A stretch of 64,000 bases of DNA from Sinisalibacter aestuarii (GTDB taxonomy: Bacteria > Pseudomonadota > Alphaproteobacteria > Rhodobacterales > Rhodobacteraceae): the NCBI RefSeq assembly GCF_027923545.1, contig NZ_BROH01000004.1, positions 62,001 through 126,000 on the forward strand. Direction: 5' to 3'. The notes under the pieces are model-generated. The model saw nothing but the letters and a program-made list of their open reading frames with translations, did not search any database and was not told the origin of the DNA. Shown one piece after another: positions 18,326-27,117 of this stretch. Every line of letters starts with the position of its first letter. Within the stretch, counting starts at the first letter, position 1. A program made the translations under genes and the position numbers.

Positions 18326-19155
18326 GACTGACGCAGGCACTCGGCAAGGGCACCGGCCTTCTGGGCTTTGGCGGCATGGGCAATTCGGGGCGCGACAGCC
18401 GGGCGCTGCTCGCCCATGCGCTCGACATGGCGCCCGACCGGCTGATCTTGGAGCATGACCGCGAGGTCAGCGACGACGAGATGGCGGCCTATGAGGTGCT
18501 GCTGCACCGGCGGCTGGAACATGAGCCGGTGAGCCGCATCATCGGCAAGCGCGCCTTCTGGGGTCGGGACTTCAAGATCAGCCCGCAAGTGCTTGATCCA
18601 AGGCCGGAAACGGAAATTATCATTGCCGAGGCGCTGCGCGGCTCCGCGCCCGGACGGCTGCTCGATCTGGGCACCGGCTCGGGCATTCTCGCGATCTCGT
18701 TGCTGGCCGAATGGCCCGGCGCCGAGGGGGTGGCCACCGATCTTTCGCCCGGGGCGCTGGCGGTGGCGCGCGAGAATGCCCGGGCGCATGGCGTGGCCGA
18801 CCGGCTGAGCCTGATCGAAGCCGACTGGTTCGCCGGGGTCGAAGGCGTGTTCGATCTGATCGTGTCCAACCCGCCCTATATCGCCGCCGACGAGATGGCC
18901 GGGCTGGAGCCGGAGGTGCGCGACCACGATCCCGAAATGGCGCTGACGCCGGGCGGCGACGGGCTGGACGCCTACCGCGCGATCCTGGCTGGCGTTGCGG
19001 CGCATCTGGCGCCGGGCGGGCGGCTGATGGTCGAGATCGGCCCGAGCCAGGGCGCGGCGGTGACGGCGCTGTTCGAGGCGGCGGGCTTTGCCCATGTGGC
19101 GGTGCGGCCCGATCTCGACGGTCGGGCGCGGGTGGTGCTGGGCCTGCGTGCCTGA
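18322..19155 (+). CDS. prmC: Peptide chain release factor N(5)-glutamine methyltransferase
   Basis: SAM-dependent methyltransferase of 277 residues that methylates the glutamine of the GGQ motif in release factors. An N-terminal helical substrate-binding domain is followed by the Rossmann domain with [12 protein letters not shown] and the catalytic NPPY motif ([10 protein letters not shown]). The ATGA overlap with prfA makes co-translation likely. About 230 bases without a recognised feature follow before the next gene. Confidence 0.95.
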   Translation: MRLTQALGKGTGLLGFGGMGNSGRDSRALLAHALDMAPDRLILEHDREVSDDEMAAYEVLLHRRLEHEPVSRIIGKRAFWGRDFKISPQVLDPRPETEIIIAEALRGSAPGRLLDLGTGSGILAISLLAEWPGAEGVATDLSPGALAVARENARAHGVADRLSLIEADWFAGVEGVFDLIVSNPPYIAADEMAGLEPEVRDHDPEMALTPGGDGLDAYRAILAGVAAHLAPGGRLMVEIGPSQGAAVTALFEAAGFAHVAVRPDLDGRARVVLGLRA

Positions 19156-19386
19156 GGCCGGCCACCGGGGCGCGCCCTGTGGCGCAGGGGGCGCTTGCCG
19201 GCGGGAACATGCAACCGCTGCACTTTCCGCTTGCTCCCGCTTGGTTACCTGCTTATGCAGGGTGCAGCGACAGGGCGCAGTCTTTCGATTGCCTGTCGCT
19301 GATAAGCCGCAAAGCTGGGACGTATTGAACACGCACGAGATGCGCGCGACCCGCAGAAGCCAGAAACAGGCTGGAAAACTGGATTT

Positions 19387-19944
19387 ATGAGATCTTCGAA
19401 ATCACGTTCGCGTGGCAAGAACCGGAGCAACAACCGCTCTCCCGCCAACAACCTCAACCGCGTCTTCGACAGTTCGGGGCCGGAAGGCAAGGTGCGGGGC
19501 ACACCGCAGCAGATCATCGACAAATACACGCAGCTCGCCCGCGATGCCTTTCTGAGCAACGACCGGGTGGCGGCGGAGAATTTCCAGCAGCACGCGGAAC
19601 ATTACACCCGCCTGCTGGCCGAGGCGCAGAACGACGCCGAGGAAAAGCGGGCGCAGGCCGAGAAGGCCAACCGCGACCGCCAGCAGCAACAGCAAAAACA
19701 GCGTGATCGCGACGATCGCCGGGGCCGCGACGAGGACCAGGGCAGCGACGATCCCGCCAGCCAGCCGCAGCCCGACGTGGTCGATCTGCCGTCCGAGGAG
19801 GATAGCGGGCTGGTCGAAACCCCCGAAACCAAACCGGCCCCGCGCAAGACCACCCGGACACGCAAGCCAAAGGCGAAGCCGGAGGCCGAGGCTGCCGAGC
19901 CTGCCGCGCCGGATGGCGGCGACGCGACCGAGGCCGCGGAGTAA
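19387..19944 (+). CDS. DUF4167 domain protein
   Basis: Highly hydrophilic 185-residue protein. A basic, Ser/Arg/Asn-rich start (RSRGKNRSNNRSP) leads into the DUF4167 core around GTPQQIIDKYTQLARDA and AENFQQHAEHYTRLL. A charged Glu/Lys/Gln-rich coiled-coil-like stretch and a Pro/Lys/Ala-rich tail follow. The family is an alphaproteobacterial marker near prfA-prmC; RNA binding is suspected from composition but unproven. A strong terminator follows directly. Confidence 0.85.
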   Translation: MRSSKSRSRGKNRSNNRSPANNLNRVFDSSGPEGKVRGTPQQIIDKYTQLARDAFLSNDRVAAENFQQHAEHYTRLLAEAQNDAEEKRAQAEKANRDRQQQQQKQRDRDDRRGRDEDQGSDDPASQPQPDVVDLPSEEDSGLVETPETKPAPRKTTRTRKPKAKPEAEAAEPAAPDGGDATEAAE

Positions 19945-19972
19945 GATCCGGGCAGATTGCGAGACGAGACGG

Positions 19973-20001
19973 AGGCCGCCCTGAACGGGGCGGCCTTTTT
20001 T
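19973..20001 (+). terminator. Rho-independent terminator after the DUF4167 gene
   Basis: AGGCCGCCC (19973-19981) pairs with GGGCGGCCT (19988-19996) around a 6-base loop and runs into six T residues. Confidence 0.9.
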
Positions 20002-20036
20002 CATGCCTGTTCTGGTGTGACGCCCCAAAAACCTGT

Positions 20037-20065
20037 GGGGCGCGGGAGATACCCTCCCGCGCCCC
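20037..20065. other. Long GC-rich hairpin upstream of oxyR
   Basis: GGGGCGCGGGAG (20037-20048) and CTCCCGCGCCCC (20054-20065) form a perfect 12-bp stem with a 5-base loop. No T-run follows. It lies 130 bases before the oxyR start; it could be a second terminator or a leader structure. Confidence 0.5.
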
Positions 20066-20194
20066 TGTGGGATGCGCCTTCTCGCGAGCGGCAGACCATC
20101 GCGTATGGTCCGCCCGATCCTGTCCCGGTGAAAATCGCATGCGGTGGCGATCAGGGGAAATTGCAATTTTCGATGAAAATGATAAGTGACGGTT

Positions 20195-21121
20195 ATGAAC
20201 GTTACGCTCCGTCAGCTCGGCTATTTCATCGCCCTCGCCGAAGAACGCCATTTCGGGCGGGCGGCGGCGCGCGTTCACGTCACGCAGCCGGCGCTTTCCA
20301 CCCAGATCCGCGAACTCGAAGACCGGATCGGCACCGCGCTGGTCGACCGCTCCGGGCGCGGCTTCAGCCTCACCCCGGCCGGGCAGGACGTGCTCGCCTC
20401 GGCCCGCCGGATCGTCGGCGAGGTTGAGCGGATGGAGGCCAATGTGCGCTGGCAGGACGGGCTGCGCGGGCGGCTCAAGCTGGGCATCATCCCCACCGTC
20501 GCGCCCTATCTGCTGCCGCAGGCGCTGCCGCTTCTGCGCGCGCGCGACGTGACGCTCGATCTCAGGCTGCGCGAGGCGCAGACCGAGGCGCTGCTCGGTG
20601 AATTGTCGGACGGGCTGATCGACGCTGCGGTCATCGCGGTGCCCTCGGGCGTGCCGGGGCTGATCGAGGAGCCGCTTTTCATGGATCGCTTCCTGCTTGC
20701 CGGGCGCCGGGAGCCGATTGCCGAGATGCGCCGCAGCGGGCAGGTGCCGCGGCCGGGCGAACTCAACCCGTCGCAGCTTCTGCTGCTCGACGAAGGCCAT
20801 TGCCTGGCCGATCAGGCGCTGGAGGTTTGCGGCACCAGCCGGGTCTCGACCCGGGTGGATCTCAGCGCCTCGTCGCTGCCCACGCTCTGCGGGCTGGTGG
20901 CGGCGGGCTTCGGCCAGACGCTCCTGCCCGAGATCGCCTGCGTGCCGGAAACCGCCGCGGCGCCCGAGATGGATGTGGTGCGCTTCGCCGCGCCGGAGCC
21001 GATGCGCATGATCGGCCTCGTGCGCCGCGATCTGGGCGGCCCCGATGGCTGGTTTCGCGAATTGGCGGAGATTTTGCAGGAAGCGGGCGAAGCGCTGCTG
21101 GCGAAGGCGGCTGCGATATGA
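20195..21121 (+). CDS. oxyR: OxyR-type LysR family hydrogen peroxide sensor
   Basis: LysR-type regulator of 308 residues with an N-terminal winged helix (residues about 3-60) and a periplasmic-binding-protein-like sensor domain. The sensor contains LLLLDEGHCLADQALEVC with cysteines at residues 203 and 212, the same nine-residue spacing as the redox pair of OxyR (C199/C208 in E. coli). This separates it from generic LysR proteins. I chose the ATG at 20195 (MNVTLRQLGYF); a GTG three codons upstream is possible. No catalase or peroxidase gene is adjacent, so its targets are elsewhere. Confidence 0.85.
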   Translation: MNVTLRQLGYFIALAEERHFGRAAARVHVTQPALSTQIRELEDRIGTALVDRSGRGFSLTPAGQDVLASARRIVGEVERMEANVRWQDGLRGRLKLGIIPTVAPYLLPQALPLLRARDVTLDLRLREAQTEALLGELSDGLIDAAVIAVPSGVPGLIEEPLFMDRFLLAGRREPIAEMRRSGQVPRPGELNPSQLLLLDEGHCLADQALEVCGTSRVSTRVDLSASSLPTLCGLVAAGFGQTLLPEIACVPETAAAPEMDVVRFAAPEPMRMIGLVRRDLGGPDGWFRELAEILQEAGEALLAKAAAI

Positions 21122-21212
21122 GCCCATGCATTCGTTGCATAGCCGTGTCACAGCGTTTCGATGTGACAGCGCCGCCCGATCCCCTGTATAGAGACGCGAA
21201 AGGGAGATTCCT

Positions 21213-22163
21213 ATGCGTGATCTGAAAACCCCCTCCGGTCGTCATCCGGAAAAGGCCCACCGCCCCGACAATGCCCAGCCGAAAAAGCCGGGCTGGATTC
21301 GCGTGAAGGCGCCGGGCGGCAAGGGCTATGCCGAAACTCACAAGATCATGCGCGAGCATGGGCTGGCCACGGTCTGCGAAGAGGCGGGCTGCCCCAATGT
21401 CGGCGAGTGCTGGAACGCCGGCCACGCCACGATGATGATCATGGGCGAGATCTGCACCCGCGGCTGCACCTTCTGCAATGTCGCCACCGGCAAGCCCAAT
21501 CCGCTCGACGTGTTCGAGCCGGGCCGGGTGGCCGATGCGGTGGCCAGGCTGGGGCTGAACCATGTGGTGATCACCTCCGTCGACCGTGACGATGTGGACG
21601 ATGGCGGGGCGGAGCATTTTGCCATGACGATCCGCGCGATCCGCAAGAAAAGCCCCGGCACGACGATCGAGATTCTCACGCCCGACTTCCTCAAAACCGA
21701 GCCCGGCGCGCTGGAGACGGTGGTCGAGGCGCGCCCCGATGTGTTCAACCACAACCTGGAAACGGTGCCCGGCCTCTATCCGGAAGTGCGCCCCGGCGCG
21801 CGCTATTTCCACTCGCTGCGGCTGTTGCAGAAGGTCAAGGAGCTTGACCCCGCGATGTTCACCAAATCGGGTATCATGGTGGGGCTGGGTGAAGACCGGC
21901 AGGGCGTGATGCAGGTGATGGACGATATGCGCGCGGCGGAGATCGACTTCATCACCATCGGCCAATATCTGCAGCCGACGCCGAAGCACCACGCGGTGGA
22001 TCGCTTCGTGACGCCGGAAGAGTTTCAGGCTTACGAGAAAGCGGCATGGGGCAAGGGCTTCCTGATGGTTTCGGCCACCCCGCTCACGCGCTCCTCCTAC
22101 CATGCGGGCGACGATTTCGCCCGGCTGCGCGCGGCGCGGCTCGACAAGCTCGGCCAGGCGTGA
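21213..22163 (+). CDS. lipA: Lipoyl synthase
   Basis: Radical SAM enzyme of 316 residues that inserts two sulfurs into octanoyl groups bound to lipoyl domains of 2-oxoacid dehydrogenases. The radical SAM motif CTRGCTFC binds one 4Fe-4S cluster. The auxiliary cluster cysteines are in [12 protein letters not shown], and the C-terminal RSSYHAG holds the conserved serine. A GGGAG ribosome binding site precedes the ATG. The gene stands alone between oxyR and a convergent gene. Confidence 0.97.
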   Translation: MRDLKTPSGRHPEKAHRPDNAQPKKPGWIRVKAPGGKGYAETHKIMREHGLATVCEEAGCPNVGECWNAGHATMMIMGEICTRGCTFCNVATGKPNPLDVFEPGRVADAVARLGLNHVVITSVDRDDVDDGGAEHFAMTIRAIRKKSPGTTIEILTPDFLKTEPGALETVVEARPDVFNHNLETVPGLYPEVRPGARYFHSLRLLQKVKELDPAMFTKSGIMVGLGEDRQGVMQVMDDMRAAEIDFITIGQYLQPTPKHHAVDRFVTPEEFQAYEKAAWGKGFLMVSATPLTRSSYHAGDDFARLRAARLDKLGQA

Positions 22164-22166
22164 AGG

Positions 22167-22214
22167 CGAAATCTTTCTAAGATTTCGGCCCGGTTTCCTG
22201 GAAAGAAACCGGGC
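22167..22214. terminator. Tandem hairpins between convergent lipA and GyrI-like gene
   Basis: The first stem is CGAAATC/GATTTCG (22167-22173 with 22181-22187). The second stem is GCCCGGTTTC/GAAACCGGGC (22188-22197 with 22205-22214). Both are perfect and lie between two convergent stop codons, consistent with bidirectional termination. No long T-run follows. Confidence 0.6.
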
Positions 22215-22222
22215 TGCTCTGA

Positions 22223-22690
22223 TCAGGCCAGCGCCTGATAGAGCCCTGTGAGCAATTGCTCCTCGGGCACCTCGTCGGGGCTGTTGAGGTAGACCTCCCA
22301 TGTCGGCGGCGCGAAGTCCACGCCCTGGGCCTGCACGAAGGCGGCCATCTCGCCATAGGCGGCCTGGAGCCCGGCATAGCTGCCCCGGTGCATCCCGTGC
22401 GCCACCCGGCCCGCCGGGGTCACATCCGCCTTCACCGGCGCCTCGGCGGCCGCCATATCGTCGCGCGCGATGGTGAAGCCGGCGCGGAACGCCATCCTGT
22501 CGGGGCTGTAGTCGTAGTAGACGGCCAATGCCGCCCCCGCAGGCGGCACGCCATGTTTCTGCATGAACGCCCAGACCTCGGCAAAGGCCGATCCCATCGC
22601 CTCGCCGATTTCCGCCATTGCCATGCCCGTTTCGCGGTCGACGTAGAGATATGGCGTTTCCGCCACGTCGATCAGGCTGAATTCCGTCAT
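22223..22690 (-). CDS. GyrI-like effector-binding domain protein
   Basis: A 155-residue protein resembling the GyrI/AraC effector-binding (SOUL-like) fold. It has an early ETPYLYVDRE strand, the middle AVYYDYSPDRMAFRAGF and the closing WEVYLNSPDEVPEEQLLT, which fits the fold's WEVYLNDP-type motif. Such stand-alone domains bind small molecules or protect gyrase, but no ligand can be inferred here. I chose the ATG at 22690; the frame is open further upstream. It lies 74 bases downstream of the diheme cytochrome gene on the same strand. Confidence 0.7.
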   Translation of the reverse strand: MTEFSLIDVAETPYLYVDRETGMAMAEIGEAMGSAFAEVWAFMQKHGVPPAGAALAVYYDYSPDRMAFRAGFTIARDDMAAAEAPVKADVTPAGRVAHGMHRGSYAGLQAAYGEMAAFVQAQGVDFAPPTWEVYLNSPDEVPEEQLLTGLYQALA

Positions 22691-22764
22691 GCTGCCCTCC
22701 CATGTCGATATGCGCCAGCCTGCACCGGATCGGCGTGCACGGCCATGCGCTGGGTCAAATCGGC

Positions 22765-23658
22765 CTATTGCCCCAGCGGCAGGCGCTTGAGATAGGCGGC
22801 GATGGCGGCGCGGTCGCTCTCGGGCAGTTGCGCGAGGTTCTGCACCACATGGCTCATATGCCCGCCGGCCATATCGAATTCGGGGGTGAAGCCGGAGGTG
22901 AAATATTCCACCAGTTCGGCCTCGGACCAGCTCATTTCCGGTGGCGTCAGGTCGGGGAAGGAGCCGCGCCCGGCGGGGTTGGGCGCACCCGAGAGCCAGT
23001 CGGCCCCGGTTTTCAGCCCGCCGAGCGCATTGCGCGGGCTGTGGCATTCGGCGCAATGCCCCAGCGCTTCGACCAGCACCCGGCCGCGCTGTTCGGCCTC
23101 GTTCAGATCGCCCTGCATCACCCAGCCATCGCGCAGAAACAGAAGCTTCCAGCCGCCGAGCGCGGTGCGGATATTGAACGGGAAGGGCACGTCATGCGGC
23201 TGGCTCGGCGTGGGGTCGGCGGGCAGGGTGGCCAGATAGGCGTGCAGGTCTGCCACCTGCTGCGGCTCCATGCGGATATAGGAGGCATAGGGGAAGGCCG
23301 GGTAGTAGTGCCGCCCCTGCGGCGATGTGCCGTGATGCAGCGCGTTCCAAAGATCGGGCGCCGACCAGGTGCCGATCCCCTGATCGGGGTCCTGGCTGAT
23401 ATTGGGCGCGGTGAAGGTGCCGAAGGGCGAGGCGAAGCGCTGCCCGCCGGTCAGCACCAGCCTGGCCTCGTCGCTTGCACCCTCGGCCATGTGGCAGGAG
23501 GCGCAGCCGGCGGCGGTGAACACCGCTTCGCCGCGGGTAACATCGCCGGTAAGCCCGGCCAGCGCCTCTGCCCCGTCGCTGCGCGGGCGGGTGATCCAGA
23601 GCCCGAGGGCGATGACGATGACGGCGAGGATCAGGAGGCGGACAAACCAGCGGCGCAT
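22765..23658 (-). CDS. Membrane-anchored diheme cytochrome c
   Basis: A 297-residue protein with an N-terminal transmembrane helix (residues about 6-22) and two c-type cytochrome domains, with haem motifs CASCH (residues 52-56) and CAECH (202-206). Length and layout resemble the diheme cytochromes of dehydrogenase electron chains such as alcohol or gluconate dehydrogenase cytochrome subunits, but no dehydrogenase is adjacent. Its redox partner is unknown. Maturation would rely on the ccm system encoded at 3.5-6.4 kb. It is followed on the same strand by the GyrI-like gene. Confidence 0.85.
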   Translation of the reverse strand: MRRWFVRLLILAVIVIALGLWITRPRSDGAEALAGLTGDVTRGEAVFTAAGCASCHMAEGASDEARLVLTGGQRFASPFGTFTAPNISQDPDQGIGTWSAPDLWNALHHGTSPQGRHYYPAFPYASYIRMEPQQVADLHAYLATLPADPTPSQPHDVPFPFNIRTALGGWKLLFLRDGWVMQGDLNEAEQRGRVLVEALGHCAECHSPRNALGGLKTGADWLSGAPNPAGRGSFPDLTPPEMSWSEAELVEYFTSGFTPEFDMAGGHMSHVVQNLAQLPESDRAAIAAYLKRLPLGQ

Positions 23659-23774
23659 AGGGAACTCCGAACAAGGGGCGCCGGGGCGGAAAGCGCCCCG
23701 GCGGTTTGGCCGAGCCTAGCGCAAGCGCGGGGATTCGCCACGCATGGCCGGGGCTGGCGCACGCGAACGTGAGG

Positions 23775-24248
23775 TCATTCGGATGCGCGATACGCCTGAT
23801 GGCAGGCACCGCAGGCCGCGCCGAGCGGCCCCATCGCGCCCTGCAGGCCGGCAAGATCGGTGCCGGCGGCGTCGGCCATCGCCGTGGTGGCGGTCTGAAG
23901 CGCGGCGATCTTGGTGGTGACATCGGGGAAATTGGCCCAGAGATCGGGCAGCGCCCGGGTGCCGTCGATACTGTCGGCGTCGGTGCCTTCGGGCCAGAGC
24001 GCGGCGAGATCGAGATGCGAGAGCGCCATGAGATTATTGGCCGCCGCACCGGCCGCGGTGGCGTCATACTCCATATTGCCCTGCGCCATTGCGCCGAGCG
24101 TGCCGAGATTGAAGGCAAAGAGCGTCATCAGCGACTGGCGGGCCTTCACCGCCGGGTTGGGCATTGCGTCCTGAGCATGCAGAGGCGGAGCGCTGACCAC
24201 GGCGACGGCGAGGCCGAGACCGAGGGCGAGGGGACGAATGGTCGGCAT
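23775..24248 (-). CDS. Cytochrome c' / c-556 family protein
   Basis: Periplasmic four-helix cytochrome of 157 residues with a signal peptide ending near LHAQ-DA. The single haem motif CGACH (residues 146-150) lies near the C-terminus, the hallmark of cytochrome c' and c-556. Cytochromes c' often bind NO or CO at a five-coordinate haem; whether this one is c' or six-coordinate c-556 cannot be decided by eye. It lies directly upstream of the diheme cytochrome, so the two may be one redox unit, and it is divergent from a LysR-type regulator that may control it. Confidence 0.85.
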   Translation of the reverse strand: MPTIRPLALGLGLAVAVVSAPPLHAQDAMPNPAVKARQSLMTLFAFNLGTLGAMAQGNMEYDATAAGAAANNLMALSHLDLAALWPEGTDADSIDGTRALPDLWANFPDVTTKIAALQTATTAMADAAGTDLAGLQGAMGPLGAACGACHQAYRASE

Positions 24249-24357
24249 GGCATTTCCTTTCGGGTCAGGTTCGGATCACGGAAGAGTCGTGTTCGCTCAG
24301 GTTATCTGTTAGGCTTTTTGGTGGAACTCGCCAATTTCGCATGGGATCTGTGAAAAT

Positions 24358-25218
24358 ATGCAAAGGATGAACTGGGACGATATCCGTTTCATCCTCGCGG
24401 TGGCGCAGGAGGGGTCGCTGTCCGGTGCGGCGCGGGCGCTGGGGGTGAATCATGCCACCGTGCTCCGGCGCATCTCGGGCTTCGAGGCGGCGCTGGGGGT
24501 GACCATCTTCGACCGGACCGCGCGCGGCTACCGGGTGGCGCCGCGCCGGGGCCGGGTGATCGCGGCGATGGAGGCGATGCAGGCGGGCGCGCTCGGCGTC
24601 GAGCGGGCGCTGATGGCGGCGCGCGCGCCGCTGTCGGGCGTGGTGCGGGTGACCTCGACCGATACGATCTGCCAGGCGGTCCTGCCGCCGATCGTTGCCC
24701 GGCTGATGGCCGAGGCGGAAGGGCTGACCATCGAGCTCAATTCGCAAAACCTGCATGCCGATCTGGCGCGGCTCGATGCCGATATCGCCGTGCGCCCGGC
24801 ACAACGGCTGCCCGACAACCTGACGGCCACGCAAGCCGGGCAGATGGCGTTTGCCGTCTATGCGGCGCCCGGCGGGCAGCCCGGCTGGCTCGGTTTCGCC
24901 GGCAGCCTTGAACGGTCGCTGCCGGCCTCCTGGCTGGCGCAGGCAATGCCGGATGCCGAGATCGCGGGCCGCGCCGACAGCTTCGTGGTGCTGCGCGAGA
25001 TGGCGGCGGCGGGGCAGGGCCGCGCGGTGCTGCCTTGCGTGCTGGGCGATGTGGATGCGCGTCTGCTGCGGCTCGATGGGATCATGCCGCCGATGCGGGT
25101 CGATCTCTGGGTCGCCACGCATCACGATCTTGCCGATGTGCCGCGCATCGAGGCGGTGCGCCGGATGCTCGCCGAGGCGCTGCGGCGCGAGGCGCCACGG
25201 TTGCTGGGCGAGCCATGA
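24358..25218 (+). CDS. LysR family transcriptional regulator
   Basis: A 286-residue LysR-type regulator with an N-terminal winged helix (WDDIRFILAVAQEGSLSGAARALGVNHATVLRRI) and a substrate-binding-like C-terminal domain. The HTH variant with NHATVLRRI is typical of the single-target MNWDDIRF subgroup. A second start nine bases downstream gives MNWDDIRF at the N-terminus, as in family members. It is divergent from the cytochrome c' gene; control of those cytochromes is inferred from position only. Confidence 0.85.
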   Translation: MQRMNWDDIRFILAVAQEGSLSGAARALGVNHATVLRRISGFEAALGVTIFDRTARGYRVAPRRGRVIAAMEAMQAGALGVERALMAARAPLSGVVRVTSTDTICQAVLPPIVARLMAEAEGLTIELNSQNLHADLARLDADIAVRPAQRLPDNLTATQAGQMAFAVYAAPGGQPGWLGFAGSLERSLPASWLAQAMPDAEIAGRADSFVVLREMAAAGQGRAVLPCVLGDVDARLLRLDGIMPPMRVDLWVATHHDLADVPRIEAVRRMLAEALRREAPRLLGEP

Positions 25219-25289
25219 GCGCGCTCGCGGATAAGTGAGCGCGACAGGACCGGGCTGGCGCGTTAGGCTCGCAGCGGAAGGAGACCGCG

Positions 25290-25625
25290 ATGAGTGACGA
25301 TCTGACCAAACGGCAATGCCGCGATCTGCCCAAGGGCAGCCCGGCGCTGGGCGCGGGCGAGATCGCCGCGCTGATGCCCCGGCTCGATCCGGGCTGGCAC
25401 GCGGGCGGCGGCAAGCTCACCCGGCGCTTCGAGGTGAAGGGCTATGCCCCCGCCCATATGCTCGCCAATGCCACCGCCTTCCTCGCCGAGCGCGAGGGGC
25501 ATCACCCCGACATTTCCTTTGGCTGGGGCTGGTGCGAGGTGACCTTCTGGACCCATACGGTCGGCGGGCTCAGCGAGAACGATTTCATCTGCGCCGCCAA
25601 GCTCGACGCACTGGTGGCCGGGTAG
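25290..25625 (+). CDS. phhB: 4a-hydroxytetrahydrobiopterin dehydratase (pterin-4-alpha-carbinolamine dehydratase)
   Basis: A 111-residue PCD/DCoH fold protein. The active-site signature is visible as EREGHHPDISFGW, with the paired histidines and proline-aspartate of the family, followed by VTFWTHTVGGLSENDF. The enzyme recycles oxidised pterin cofactor for aromatic amino acid hydroxylases. No phenylalanine hydroxylase lies nearby, so the cellular role is uncertain. It follows the LysR gene by 71 bases. Confidence 0.9.
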   Translation: MSDDLTKRQCRDLPKGSPALGAGEIAALMPRLDPGWHAGGGKLTRRFEVKGYAPAHMLANATAFLAEREGHHPDISFGWGWCEVTFWTHTVGGLSENDFICAAKLDALVAG

Positions 25626-25709
25626 CGCCGCCGCACGGGCGTGCCTCCGGCGCTGGGCCTGGCCTTGCCGCGCTTGCGGGTGGCGCTCGGGTGGACTATG
25701 CGGGCGGGC

Positions 25710-26840
25710 ATGACCCAGCGGTTCAGCTTTTCCCTTCACGCCAAAGATGGCGCCGCCCGTGCCGGGCTGATCTCCACCCCGCGCGGCGAGATCCGCACGC
25801 CCGCCTTCATGCCCGTGGGCACCGCGGCGACGGTGAAGGCGATGATGCCCGAGAGCGTGGCGGCCACCGGGGCCGATATCCTGCTGGGCAACACCTATCA
25901 TTTGATGCTGCGCCCCGGCGCCGAGCGGATCGACCGGCTCGGGGGCCTGCACAAGTTCATGAACTGGGACAAACCGATCCTCACGGATTCGGGCGGCTTT
26001 CAGGTGATGAGCCTTGCCGATCTGCGCAAGCTCACCGAGGAGGGCGTGGCGTTTCGCTCTCATGTGGACGGGTCGAAGCACATGCTCACCCCCGAGCGCA
26101 GCATGGAGATCCAGCGCCTGCTCGGCTCCGATATCGTCATGGCCTTCGACGAATGCCCGGCGCTGCCGGCGGAGGAAAGCGTGGTGGCGGAGTCGATGCG
26201 GCTCTCGATGCGGTGGGCGCAACGTTCGCGCGACGCCTTCGGCGACCGGCCTGGCCATGCGCTGTTCGGCATCATGCAGGGCGGGGTGACGCGCGCGCTG
26301 CGCGAGGAGAGCGCCGTGGCGCTGAAGGCGATCGGCTTCGAGGGCTACGCGGTCGGCGGGCTCGCCGTTGGCGAGGGGCAGGAGGCGATGTTCGGCGTGC
26401 TCGACTACGCGCCGGGGATGCTGCCCGAGGACCGGCCGCGCTACCTGATGGGCGTGGGCAAACCCGACGATATCGTCGGCGCGGTGAAACGCGGCATCGA
26501 CATGATGGATTGCGTGCTGCCCTCGCGCTCGGGGCGCACCGGTCAGGCCTGGACGCGGCGCGGGCAGGTCAACATCAAGAACGCCCGCCACGCCGACGAT
26601 CCGCGCCCGCTCGACGAGCAGTGCACCTGCCCGGCCTGCCGCAATTACAGCCGGGCCTACCTGCACCATGTGTTCCGGTCGGGCGAGATCATCTCGTCGA
26701 TGCTGCTCACCTGGCACAATCTGCATTACTATCAGGACTTAATGCAGGGGCTGCGCGACGCGATTTCTGCGGGCGAATTCAATGCGTTCGAGGCGGATTT
26801 TCATGCTCAGCGGGCCGCGGGCGATATCGAGCCGCTGTGA
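25710..26840 (+). CDS. tgt: Queuine tRNA-ribosyltransferase
   Basis: Exchanges guanine 34 for preQ1 in tRNAs with GUN anticodons, 376 residues. The TIM-barrel core includes [28 protein letters not shown] and the zinc site [16 protein letters not shown]. The ATG at 25710 ([13 protein letters not shown]) matches family starts; another ATG 12 bases upstream is possible. The tRNA-Asp genes at 32.1-32.3 kb carry GTC anticodons, so they are among its expected substrates. Confidence 0.95.
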   Translation: MTQRFSFSLHAKDGAARAGLISTPRGEIRTPAFMPVGTAATVKAMMPESVAATGADILLGNTYHLMLRPGAERIDRLGGLHKFMNWDKPILTDSGGFQVMSLADLRKLTEEGVAFRSHVDGSKHMLTPERSMEIQRLLGSDIVMAFDECPALPAEESVVAESMRLSMRWAQRSRDAFGDRPGHALFGIMQGGVTRALREESAVALKAIGFEGYAVGGLAVGEGQEAMFGVLDYAPGMLPEDRPRYLMGVGKPDDIVGAVKRGIDMMDCVLPSRSGRTGQAWTRRGQVNIKNARHADDPRPLDEQCTCPACRNYSRAYLHHVFRSGEIISSMLLTWHNLHYYQDLMQGLRDAISAGEFNAFEADFHAQRAAGDIEPL

Positions 26841-27013
26841 GCGGGCTTTGCGCGCGCGGCGCGCCGTGCCGTCCTGACCCGGTGCCGGAGCAACGCCCGG
26901 AAGAGGCCGGGCGCCCGTGCCGCGGCGCGTTTACCTCTCGCTCACCGCGTCAACCACAAGCTCTTGCCCGTCAGAGCCATGCAAGGCACAATACCTGCAA
27001 ACCAACGGGGCTG

Positions 27014-27041
27014 GTTGAAACCGCGGGATTTCGCCCCCAAT
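27014..27041 (+). promoter_or_regulatory. Candidate RpoH (sigma-32) promoter for lon
   Basis: GTTGAAA at 27014-27020 and CCCCCAAT at 27034-27041 are separated by 13 bases. They resemble the heat-shock consensus CTTGAAA-N13-CCCCAT with one mismatch in the first element. It lies about 75 bases before the lon start in a 277-bp gap that otherwise shows only a short hairpin near 26894-26913. Confidence 0.45.
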
Positions 27042-27117
27042 TCTAACCAGCGAACAGGAGGCGTTGCGCGCTGCCGACGGTCGGGGCCGTTTCGCCTGCC
27101 GCAGACAAGGAAAACAA

